Below are positions 1 to 5,537 of a stretch of DNA of 8,833 nucleotides, piece after piece. The translations under genes and the position numbers were made by a program. The DNA lies in the NCBI GenBank assembly GCA_937915975.1, contig CALGGL010000128.1:1-8833 (forward strand), read 5' to 3'. Each line of letters begins with the position of its first letter. Position 1 is the stretch's first letter. Below the pieces are notes generated by a model that had not been told where the DNA came from, made no database searches, and saw nothing but the letters and a program-made list of their open reading frames with translations. The stretch comes from an uncultured Lachnospiraceae bacterium (GTDB lineage: Bacteria; Bacillota; Clostridia; Lachnospirales; Lachnospiraceae).

Positions 1-1
1 C

Positions 2-283
2 GGGAGAGTGGCGATCATCGCCTCTTTGCTGAATTTTATCATCTATTATCTGATGACCAGAAATACCACCCGGATAGATCCCGGGGAGATCAGACGCAAA
101 CAGGCATACAAAAAGAATGTCAGCGCATCCGCACCGAAGGCAGGCATGCCGATTCATCGCTGCGCAGTCTGCGGCAGAACCGAGAAGGATGGAGATCATC
201 TGGTTTTTCGTTACTGTTCAAAGTGCAATGGAGCGTATGAATACTGCCAGGATCATCTGTTTTCACACCGGCATGTAGAATAG
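2..283 (+). CDS. 3' end of a membrane protein, probably a rhomboid-family intramembrane serine protease with a C-terminal zinc ribbon (partial)
   Basis: The reading frame is open to the left edge of the window, so the GTG at 8 is probably an internal valine and the true start lies outside. The visible part begins with the end of a hydrophobic helix (about 16 residues, VAIIASLLNFIIYYLM), followed by a basic linker. Then comes a Cys/His-rich tail: CAVC, about 15 residues later CSKC, then YCQDHLFSHRHVE, which could bind zinc. From memory, Lachnospiraceae rhomboid proteases end this way (last transmembrane helix, RR-rich linker, HxCAVCGRTE...YCSKCNGxYEYCQDHLFxHxH), so the call rests on that tail. 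The Ser/His catalytic residues of rhomboids are not in the window. GC content is about 49% (147 of the first 300 bases), well above the neighbouring glnS. Confidence 0.65.
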   Translation, partial: GRVAIIASLLNFIIYYLMTRNTTRIDPGEIRRKQAYKKNVSASAPKAGMPIHRCAVCGRTEKDGDHLVFRYCSKCNGAYEYCQDHLFSHRHVE

Positions 284-297
284 ATCAGACACAATAA

Positions 298-311
298 GGG
301 CAGTCTTGCCC
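298..311 (+). other. Short hairpin between the rhomboid-like gene and glnS
   Basis: GGGCA (298-302) and TGCCC (307-311) are perfect complements around a GTCT loop. No T-run follows, so this is not a convincing rho-independent terminator. It could be a weak attenuator or chance. Confidence 0.3.
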
Positions 312-317
312 GGCATC

Positions 318-325
318 AGGAGAGG
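318..325 (+). promoter_or_regulatory. Ribosome binding site of glnS (supports a GTG start)
   Basis: AGGAGAGG lies 5 bases before the GTG at 331. With the expected N-terminal sequence [11 protein letters not shown] following at once, this fixes the unusual start codon. Confidence 0.75.
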
Positions 326-330
326 CAATC

Positions 331-1992
331 GTGGGAGAAGAAGTTATTTCAAGAAATTTTATAGAGCAGGAGATAGATAAGGACCTAAAGGAAGGAAGAT
401 ACAACGAGGTTGTAACAAGGTTTCCGCCGGAGCCTAACGGTTATCTTCACATAGGACATGCTAAGTCCATTCTTTTGAATTACGGTCTTGCAAAGGAATA
501 TAACGGAAAGTTTAATTTTAGATTTGATGATACCAATCCTACAAAGGAAAAGACTGAGTTTGTACAGTCTATAATTGATGATATTAAGTGGCTGGGAGCA
601 GATTTCGGAGATACGGTACGTTTTGCATCAGATTATTTTGATGATATGTATGAGGCTGCCGTTAAGCTTATTAAGAAGGGCAAGGCTTTTGTCTGTGACC
701 TTACTGCTGATGAGATAAAGGAATACAGAGGGGATTTTAAAAATCCGGGAAAGAACAGTCCATACAGAGACAGAAGCATAGAGGAAAACCTTGACTTGTT
801 TGAGCGTATGAAAAACGGAGAATTTCCGGATGGTTCCAAGGTGCTTCGTGCAAAGATAGATATGGCATCACCTAATATTAATATGCGTGATCCGGTTATA
901 TACAGAATTGCACGTATGACTCACCATAATACGGGGGACAAATGGTGTATATATCCTATGTATGATTTTGCCCATCCGATAGAGGATGCTATAGAGGGTA
1001 TAACTCATTCCATATGCACACTTGAGTTTGAGGATCACAGACCTTTATATGAATGGGTTGTAAATGAATTGGAATATCCTAATCCACCAAGACAGATAGA
1101 GTTTGCAAAGCTTTATCTTACAAATGTGGTAACCGGAAAGAGATATATCAAAAAGCTGGTTGAGGACGGAATAGTTGACGGCTGGGATGATCCGAGACTT
1201 GTATCCATAGCTGCTTTAAGAAGGCGTGGCTATACTCCGGAATCGATCAAAAAGTTTATGGAGCTTTCAGGTATTTCGAAGGCACAGAGTTCTTCCGATT
1301 ATGCAATGCTTGAGTATTGTATAAGAGAGGATTTAAAGATGAAGGCTGACCGTATGATGGCGGTTCTTGATCCTATTAAGCTGGTTATTGATAATTATCC
1401 TGAAGGTCAGATTGAGTACTTTGATATAGACAATAATCAGGAAAATGAAGCTGCCGGAACCAGAAAGGTTGCATTTAGCCGCGAGCTTTATATCGACAGG
1501 GAAGACTTTATGGAGGAGCCTCCGAAGAAATATTTCAGATTGTTCCCGGGTAACGAGGTAAGGCTTAAGGGTGCATATTTTGTAAAATGTGTGGATTATA
1601 AAAAGGATGAGACAGGTAAGGTTGTTGAGATTCATTGTACCTACGATCCCGAAACAAGAAGCGGCTCGGGCTTTGAGGGACGAAAGGTTAAGGGAACCAT
1701 TCACTGGGTAGAGGCCTCTACTGCAGTTGATGCTGAGGTAAGACTTTATGAAAATATAGTGGATGAGGAAAAGGGTAAGCTTAATGAGGACGGAACTCTT
1801 AACTATAATCCGAACTCGCTTACGGTATTAACGGATTGTAAGCTTGAAGCTGCATTTAAGGAGGCTAAGCCGGGAGATTCTTTCCAGTTTTTAAGACATG
1901 GATTTTTCTGTGTTGATACCAAGGATACAACAGATGATAAGCTTGTATTTAACAGAATTGTATCACTTAAGAGCTCCTATAAGCCAAGTTAA
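331..1992 (+). CDS. glnS: Glutamine--tRNA ligase (GlnRS)
   Basis: Class I aminoacyl-tRNA synthetase that attaches glutamine to tRNA-Gln using ATP, in the cytoplasm. The 553-residue product matches the usual bacterial length (E. coli GlnRS is about 554). The catalytic core has the GlnRS signature [16 protein letters not shown] at about residues 31-46, with the HIGH motif at 40-43. [27 protein letters not shown] and [14 protein letters not shown] are further family blocks. The C-terminal half (from about 340) is the two-barrel anticodon-binding region, with the conserved GTIHWV segment. The second class I motif is divergent: where E. coli has MSKRK, this protein reads T268-G-K-R-Y272, keeping the lysine and arginine. 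The GTG start is chosen from the RBS at 318-325 and the family-like N-terminus. It is the first of three co-directional genes with gaps of 57 and 48 bases. No clear promoter was seen in the short upstream gap. Confidence 0.97.
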   Translation: MGEEVISRNFIEQEIDKDLKEGRYNEVVTRFPPEPNGYLHIGHAKSILLNYGLAKEYNGKFNFRFDDTNPTKEKTEFVQSIIDDIKWLGADFGDTVRFASDYFDDMYEAAVKLIKKGKAFVCDLTADEIKEYRGDFKNPGKNSPYRDRSIEENLDLFERMKNGEFPDGSKVLRAKIDMASPNINMRDPVIYRIARMTHHNTGDKWCIYPMYDFAHPIEDAIEGITHSICTLEFEDHRPLYEWVVNELEYPNPPRQIEFAKLYLTNVVTGKRYIKKLVEDGIVDGWDDPRLVSIAALRRRGYTPESIKKFMELSGISKAQSSSDYAMLEYCIREDLKMKADRMMAVLDPIKLVIDNYPEGQIEYFDIDNNQENEAAGTRKVAFSRELYIDREDFMEEPPKKYFRLFPGNEVRLKGAYFVKCVDYKKDETGKVVEIHCTYDPETRSGSGFEGRKVKGTIHWVEASTAVDAEVRLYENIVDEEKGKLNEDGTLNYNPNSLTVLTDCKLEAAFKEAKPGDSFQFLRHGFFCVDTKDTTDDKLVFNRIVSLKSSYKPS

Positions 1993-2037
1993 TATAAGAT
2001 TAATTAATGACAGGCTGTAAGTTTTAAATAAAAATAT

Positions 2038-2043
2038 GTGAGG
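2038..2043 (+). promoter_or_regulatory. Ribosome binding site that decides the start of the DUF2225 gene
   Basis: GTGAGG sits 6 bases before the ATG at 2050. The GTG at 2038, which also opens the frame, is part of this site and has no RBS of its own, so it is not taken as the start. Confidence 0.65.
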
Positions 2044-2049
2044 TTTTAT

Positions 2050-2904
2050 ATGGGACTTTTTTCCGATATGGGGAAGCTTGGACTGGGGCACTACAGCGAA
2101 GCTGAAATAATTGAAAAGAATAAAAATACGCGTAATCCAAATGTTGATCCTGATGTGGAGATGGCTGCAAAGCAGCTTGAACGTAAGGAAGAGGATTATA
2201 TATTTGATAAAAAATATACTTGTCCGGTGTGCGATTTGGGATTTACTTCCAAATGTGTAAAAAGCGGAAAGGTTAAGCTTTCAAGTCACGACACGGATTT
2301 AAGACCTATATATGACTTTATGGACCCGTTGAAATATGATGTGGTTGCATGTTCGTATTGCGGATATTCATCGCTTGTAAGATACTACGGACGTCTTTCC
2401 ATGCGTCAGATAAAGGAACTGAAGATGAGTATCGGTAATCAGTTCAGAGGTCTTCCTGATGTTGAAGGAGCATATTCGTATGATGATGCCATTACCAGAC
2501 ATAAGCTTGCAGTACTTTGCTCGGTTGTAAAAGGAGCAAAAAACGGAGAACGTGCATATACCTGTCTAAAGACAGCTTGGGTTTTAAGAGGTAAAAGATT
2601 AACTCTTGATGAGAATTCGGCAGAGTATAAGGAAGTCTTAAAAGATGAAATGGACTGCATAAAGAATGCTTATGAGGGATTTGTTATTGCTATATCAAAT
2701 GAACCTTTCCCAATAGCAGGTATGGATGAAAATACACTCAAATACATAATGTCTGATCTTGCAAGAAAGCTTAAGAGGTATGAGGAGTCTGCAAAATTAC
2801 TCAGCAGCGTACTTACATCAAAGGCTACCAATCACAGACTTAAGGATGCGGCATTGGATTTAAAGGAATTGATAAAACAGGATATCGCCAGAGATAGAAG
2901 CTGA
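2050..2904 (+). CDS. DUF2225 family protein (two CxxC knuckles, helical C-terminus)
   Basis: Protein of unknown function; 284 residues from the ATG at 2050. The family is recognised from the block KKYTCPVCDLGFTSKCVKSGK (about 54-74) followed by S-x-D-x-D-x-RP-x-Y and then YDVVACSYCGYSS (about 96-108). The four cysteines C58, C61, C101 and C104 form two CxxC knuckles that would fit a single zinc site. The second half (about 140-284) is predicted helical, with segments such as DAITRHKLAVLCSVV, AYTCLKTAWVLRG and YEESAKLLSSVL that look like tetratricopeptide-type helices, suggesting a protein-binding role. No signal peptide or membrane segment is visible, so it is probably cytoplasmic. It lies 57 bases after glnS and 48 before the next gene, in a likely operon. 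The family is common in Firmicutes, but I know of no established biochemical activity. Confidence 0.85.
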   Translation: MGLFSDMGKLGLGHYSEAEIIEKNKNTRNPNVDPDVEMAAKQLERKEEDYIFDKKYTCPVCDLGFTSKCVKSGKVKLSSHDTDLRPIYDFMDPLKYDVVACSYCGYSSLVRYYGRLSMRQIKELKMSIGNQFRGLPDVEGAYSYDDAITRHKLAVLCSVVKGAKNGERAYTCLKTAWVLRGKRLTLDENSAEYKEVLKDEMDCIKNAYEGFVIAISNEPFPIAGMDENTLKYIMSDLARKLKRYEESAKLLSSVLTSKATNHRLKDAALDLKELIKQDIARDRS

Positions 2905-2952
2905 GTATAATATGATTAAGAAAACAATATAAGCTTAGTCGGAGGTCTTTTT

Positions 2953-3663
2953 ATGGGCAATAAAAATTCTTCCAAAAAGAAGAATATTAAAAGAACCAAC
3001 CGAATAAAGAATAATGTTAAGGATAAAAGTATCTATATAGTTATATCCAAAACCTCCACATTTCCGTCTAAGGTAATAAAAATGTGGACTAAGGAACCGT
3101 ATGCACACACTTCACTTGCACTTGATATAGAGTTAAATGAGATGTACAGCTTTGCAAGACGTAAGCTGCGTAATCCGTTTTGGTGCGGGTTTATCAGAGA
3201 GGATATTACTACCGGAGTTTTCGGAAGAGATGTGGATACCACCTGCCGTGTCGCCAGACTTAAGGTTAGCTCCAATACATATAAGAAGATTGTTAAGATG
3301 CTTAAGGATTTTATGAAGCATAATATGGATTATAAGTATAATTATCTTGGAATACTGGGTGTTATGTTCAATAAGGCGGTTGAGCGTGAGTATAATTATT
3401 TCTGTTCGCAGTTTGTATACCATGTTCTTGAGAAAACAGGTGCTGATACCTTTGATAAAAAGCCGGGACTTGTCAGACCTGAGGATTTCAGACAGTGGGA
3501 TAAGCTGGAGCTCATATATGAGGGTAAGCTTAAGGATTACAGGCAGTATCTTAAGGATAATAATATTACTGAGGAAAGTGATAAAGAGTATTTTTCCGAA
3601 TGTATGATTAAAAATCTTGAAGATAAGGCAGTAATGGTATTGAAGGAAAAGGCTGCAAATTGA
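2953..3663 (+). CDS. Permuted papain-fold (YiiX/NlpC-P60-like) cysteine hydrolase, predicted
   Basis: Putative cysteine amidase or peptidase of 236 residues; substrate unknown. The circularly permuted NlpC/P60 arrangement is seen in the order of motifs. First comes a beta strand (SIYIVISKT, about 26-34) leading to the histidine block YAHTSLAL (H52). Much later comes the cysteine block NYFCSQFVYHVLEKTG (C151), the reverse of the Cys-then-His order of normal NlpC/P60. LVRPEDF (173-179) follows, as is typical after the Cys helix in these proteins. The first 26 residues are very basic (many K, N and R) with no hydrophobic stretch, so no signal peptide is visible and the enzyme appears intracellular. 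The start is supported by GGAGG at 2941-2945, 7 bases upstream. It is the last gene of the glnS-DUF2225 group and is followed by a strong terminator. The fold call is fairly secure, the catalytic role less so. Confidence 0.72.
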   Translation: MGNKNSSKKKNIKRTNRIKNNVKDKSIYIVISKTSTFPSKVIKMWTKEPYAHTSLALDIELNEMYSFARRKLRNPFWCGFIREDITTGVFGRDVDTTCRVARLKVSSNTYKKIVKMLKDFMKHNMDYKYNYLGILGVMFNKAVEREYNYFCSQFVYHVLEKTGADTFDKKPGLVRPEDFRQWDKLELIYEGKLKDYRQYLKDNNITEESDKEYFSECMIKNLEDKAVMVLKEKAAN

Positions 3664-3711
3664 TTGGAACCGTTTGAGTAAAATTTGGATAAGATAATGG
3701 TTGAGTAAAAT

Positions 3712-3743
3712 AAAAGAAGCTGTTGAATTTGACAGCTTCTTTT
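3712..3743. terminator. Bidirectional rho-independent terminator between convergent genes
   Basis: A perfect 12-bp inverted repeat, AAAAGAAGCTGT (3712-3723) and ACAGCTTCTTTT (3732-3743), surrounds an 8-base loop. The A-run before and T-run after give a T tract on both strands. The minus-strand copy has the longer tail (TTTTATTTTA), so it can end both the plus-strand hydrolase gene and the minus-strand gene at 3840-4562. Confidence 0.9.
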
Positions 3744-3758
3744 GGTTTATGATGCACA

Positions 3759-3837
3759 CGCCCGCGTAATGAAATTTGTCACTGCGTGACACGCGGGCGG
3801 CGCGGCGAGTAGGGTGCGATTTCATCTTCCCTGCTCG
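3759..3837 (+). other. GC-rich structured intergenic element (two stem-loops with complementary loops); possible dispersed repeat or structured RNA
   Basis: The first 60 bases from 3751 are about 63% GC, against about 35% nearby. Stem 1 pairs CGCCCGCGT (3759-3767) with ACGCGGGCG (3791-3799), 9 perfect bp. It encloses a second hairpin, GTCAC (3778-3782) with GTGAC (3786-3790) around TGC. Stem 2 pairs CGAGTAGGG (3806-3814) with CCCTGCTCG (3829-3837), 9 bp with one G-T wobble, around a 14-base loop. The single-stranded arm in stem 1 contains ATGAAAT (3769-3775). The loop of stem 2 contains ATTTCAT (3819-3825), its exact complement, so a kissing or pseudoknot contact is possible. The wobble becomes an A-C mismatch on the other strand, which favours the plus strand if this is an RNA. 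No promoter or coding potential was seen. It ends 2 bases from the stop codon of the minus-strand gene. It may be a family-specific repeat such as a REP or MITE. The pairing is certain; the function is unknown. Confidence 0.55.
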
Positions 3838-3839
3838 AT

Positions 3840-4562
3840 TTATTCCTGTGAGATTATAGTATGGTTGGTTTTTATTATTCCGCGTGGAAGAGCATCCTTG
3901 GAATTTTTCCACGGCTCATTTTTGAAACGGTAGTCAAACTTGTCTATGAACCAGCCTATATCGCCGTTTACACGTTCCATATTTTCAAAATAAACTGCAT
4001 TTAAGGTATCGATGAAATCATTTAATGCATCCTTGGAAAGCTTTGTAGCTGCGTAATCATATAAAAGACCGTAATGATATGTACAAAAGCCTTTAGAGTT
4101 TTTAACCTTATCCTTGAATTCCGGTTCCTTTTTCCAAATGTGGAAGATGGTATCGATATATCTGTCAAAGGTTCCTTCGATACGTTCACAGATAAAGCAG
4201 GTTTTCTCAAGATTTTTAACATATTCACCGACGGATGAAAAACCCTGTTTTTTGAAAAACGAACCCTGTGCTACAGGCTTATTTTCACTTAAAGCTTTTA
4301 AATCCTTGATGGTTTTATCTGTATGTGTCTTCATCATAAGGGCAAGTCCGAGACGGTTTTTCTCGCCGTAAAGTATCTTTATATGATGGCTGCAAAAACC
4401 AAGCTTATCAGTCATGGCGCGGTTATCATCCTCCATATAGCTTGGTCCCATAGTGTACTCGATTGCATTTCTTTCAAGTTCTGCATACATGGCACAGACA
4501 GGACATTCACAGTCAGTGTCAAATGCATCATTTACAGGTATTGTATAAAGCTGTTCTGCCAT
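3840..4562 (-). CDS. DUF6062-like protein with two CxxC...CxxH modules
   Basis: Uncharacterised protein of 240 residues, beginning MAEQLYTIPVNDAF. It resembles the DUF6062 family of Clostridia as I remember it; no function is known to me. It contains two similar modules. In the first, C20-P-V-C23 is followed after 33 residues by GFC57-S-H-H60. In the second, C122-F-I-C125 is followed after 34 residues by GFC160-T-Y-H163. Each gives a CCCH set that could bind one zinc ion. The rest is predicted helical and charged, with no signal peptide or membrane segment. The ATG at 4562 is preferred over an in-frame ATG at 4619, because AAAGG lies 8 bases upstream of it and the extra 19 residues (basic, MYTETIKNKRRIYN...) look like translated leader. 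The gene runs opposite to its left neighbour, shares the bidirectional terminator, and diverges from the alpha/beta hydrolase gene at 4703. Confidence 0.78.
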   Translation of the reverse strand: MAEQLYTIPVNDAFDTDCECPVCAMYAELERNAIEYTMGPSYMEDDNRAMTDKLGFCSHHIKILYGEKNRLGLALMMKTHTDKTIKDLKALSENKPVAQGSFFKKQGFSSVGEYVKNLEKTCFICERIEGTFDRYIDTIFHIWKKEPEFKDKVKNSKGFCTYHYGLLYDYAATKLSKDALNDFIDTLNAVYFENMERVNGDIGWFIDKFDYRFKNEPWKNSKDALPRGIIKTNHTIISQE

Positions 4563-4570
4563 AGATTTTT

Positions 4571-4575
4571 CCTTT
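4571..4575 (-). promoter_or_regulatory. Ribosome binding site deciding the start of the DUF6062-like gene
   Basis: On the minus strand AAAGG lies 8 bases before the ATG at 4562, selecting this start over the upstream in-frame ATG at 4619. Confidence 0.6.
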
Positions 4576-4623
4576 CGATTGTAGATTCTTCTTTTATTTT
4601 TTATAGTTTCAGTATACAAAATA

Positions 4624-4642
4624 AGTATATACTAAACCGGTT
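4624..4642. promoter_or_regulatory. Pair of adjacent palindromes in the divergent promoter region (candidate operator)
   Basis: AGTATATACT (4624-4633) and AACCGGTT (4635-4642) are perfect palindromes separated by a single base. They lie between the divergent genes at 4562 (minus) and 4703 (plus), just upstream of the extended -10 of the plus gene. AAACCGGTT with its central CG is reminiscent of LacI-type operators, but no regulator is encoded nearby. The symmetry is certain; operator function is inferred. Confidence 0.35.
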
Positions 4643-4647
4643 GTTTT

Positions 4648-4656
4648 TGCTATAAT
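4648..4656 (+). promoter_or_regulatory. Extended -10 promoter of the alpha/beta hydrolase gene
   Basis: TGCTATAAT is a consensus extended -10 element (TGN plus TATAAT). No good -35 is present at 16-18 bases upstream, which is common for extended -10 promoters. It lies about 45 bases before the ATG at 4703. Confidence 0.55.
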
Positions 4657-4702
4657 AATTTCACTGTGATTTAAGATTCATTTTATAAAAGGGGGCTTAC
4701 TT

Positions 4703-5452
4703 ATGACATTTCACGAGTTTGGAAAAGAAAATGAAAAGGTTTTACTTATGATACACGGGGCTTGTATGTCCTGGAGAAACTTTAAGGAAAATATAAGGCT
4801 TTTGAGAAAGGATTTTCATGTAATTGCGGTTGCGGTTCCGGGACACGATTTGTTTGAGTTTGATGAGTTTACATCGATAGAAAATGTGGCAAAAAGAATT
4901 GAAAATAAGCTTTTGGAAATGGACTTAAGTGATATTGATGTTATCTATGGATTTTCAATGGGTGGAGGTATTGCCATAAGGCTCCTTGCTTACAATAAGA
5001 TTCATGCAAAAAATGTTGTCCTTGACGGAGGCATCACACCGAAGAATTACCATAAGACCTTTGCCAAGGCTAAGCTTTGGGCGGACGTTACATTTAAAAA
5101 GCTTGAAAAGAAAAGCAGAGGACTTATGTCGCTTATTTTTCCGGATGATGAATATGATGAAAAGCAGGTTGACCTTATGCATGGAGTTATAAGATGTATG
5201 AGTGTTGACAGCATAAGAAGATTGTACGGTTCCATGGATAATTTTTATATGCCGGAGCATTTTCCGCTTATGGATACATATTTTGAGTACTGGTACGGTT
5301 CGGGTGAAAAGAAGTTTAGAGAGGCTGATATTGATTATATCAAAGAGCATATTCCTAATGTCCGTTTCAGGCAGATACCTAATATGGATCACGGACAGTA
5401 TGTTATGGGATTCCCGTATTATTTTGCAAAGCAGATCAGAAAGCTTGTGTAA
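4703..5452 (+). CDS. Alpha/beta hydrolase fold protein
   Basis: Predicted serine hydrolase of 249 residues; substrate unknown. The fold is shown by the strand VLLMIHGACMSW with the oxyanion-hole HG (H18-G19), the AVPGHD turn (about 44-49), and the nucleophile elbow YGFSMGGG with Ser85. Asp229-His230 in MDHGQYV gives the catalytic histidine near the C-terminus. The acid may be Glu202 in YWYGSGEKKF, where many members have Asp, so a Ser-Glu-His triad is possible. A helical cap seems to lie at about 110-190 and is rich in Lys and Met. No signal peptide, so cytoplasmic. The start is supported by GGGGG at 4691-4695, 7 bases upstream. It has its own promoter and is divergent from the DUF6062-like gene. 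It could be an esterase, a lipase-like enzyme or a C-C hydrolase; the sequence does not tell which. Confidence 0.88.
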   Translation: MTFHEFGKENEKVLLMIHGACMSWRNFKENIRLLRKDFHVIAVAVPGHDLFEFDEFTSIENVAKRIENKLLEMDLSDIDVIYGFSMGGGIAIRLLAYNKIHAKNVVLDGGITPKNYHKTFAKAKLWADVTFKKLEKKSRGLMSLIFPDDEYDEKQVDLMHGVIRCMSVDSIRRLYGSMDNFYMPEHFPLMDTYFEYWYGSGEKKFREADIDYIKEHIPNVRFRQIPNMDHGQYVMGFPYYFAKQIRKLV

Positions 5453-5482
5453 CAGAAAACAATTTTTTAGCGGATAAATGCT

Positions 5483-5510
5483 TTGCGTGATATATGATTT
5501 GTGTTATTTT
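5483..5510 (+). promoter_or_regulatory. Possible promoter of the DNA glycosylase gene
   Basis: TTGCGT (5483-5488) and TATTTT (5505-5510) are 16 bases apart and match the -35 and -10 consensus at 4 of 6 positions each. An inverted repeat, TGATATA (5488-5494) and TATATCA (5510-5516), overlaps this region. In so AT-rich a gap both could be chance. Confidence 0.3.
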
Positions 5511-5524
5511 ATATCATAAAAAAA

Positions 5525-5529
5525 TGAGG
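5525..5529 (+). promoter_or_regulatory. Ribosome binding site deciding the start of the DNA glycosylase gene
   Basis: TGAGG lies 8 bases before the ATG at 5538. The in-frame TTG at 5532 is only 2 bases from this site and is rejected as a start. Confidence 0.65.
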
Positions 5530-5537
5530 TTTTGAAT

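Noticed and set aside
1333..1704. 123-codon open frame on the minus strand inside glnS
   Set aside because: It lies wholly within a highly conserved housekeeping gene and has no family resemblance, so it is an antisense shadow.
2906..2911. TATAAT between the DUF2225 gene and the hydrolase gene as an internal promoter
   Set aside because: No -35 element at a workable distance and no TGN extension. The nearest TTGATA is 31 bases away.
3759..3837. The GC-rich element as a CRISPR repeat or tRNA
   Set aside because: It occurs once in the window with no repeat-spacer periodicity, and its stems do not form a cloverleaf or a T-loop sequence.
3133..3912. Long open frame on the minus strand (259 codons) across the hydrolase gene, the terminator and the end of the DUF6062-like gene
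   Set aside because: It overlaps two well-supported genes and crosses a strong bidirectional terminator and the structured element. It has no RBS and a low-complexity I/L/K-rich translation with no known motif.
4563..4619. N-terminal extension of the DUF6062-like protein to the ATG at 4619 (minus strand)
   Set aside because: No ribosome binding site precedes it. A good one precedes the ATG at 4562, and the extra residues overlap the likely promoter and leader.
4955..5392. 145-codon minus-strand frame inside the alpha/beta hydrolase gene
   Set aside because: The opposite strand carries intact catalytic motifs of the hydrolase. This frame has no RBS or motif.
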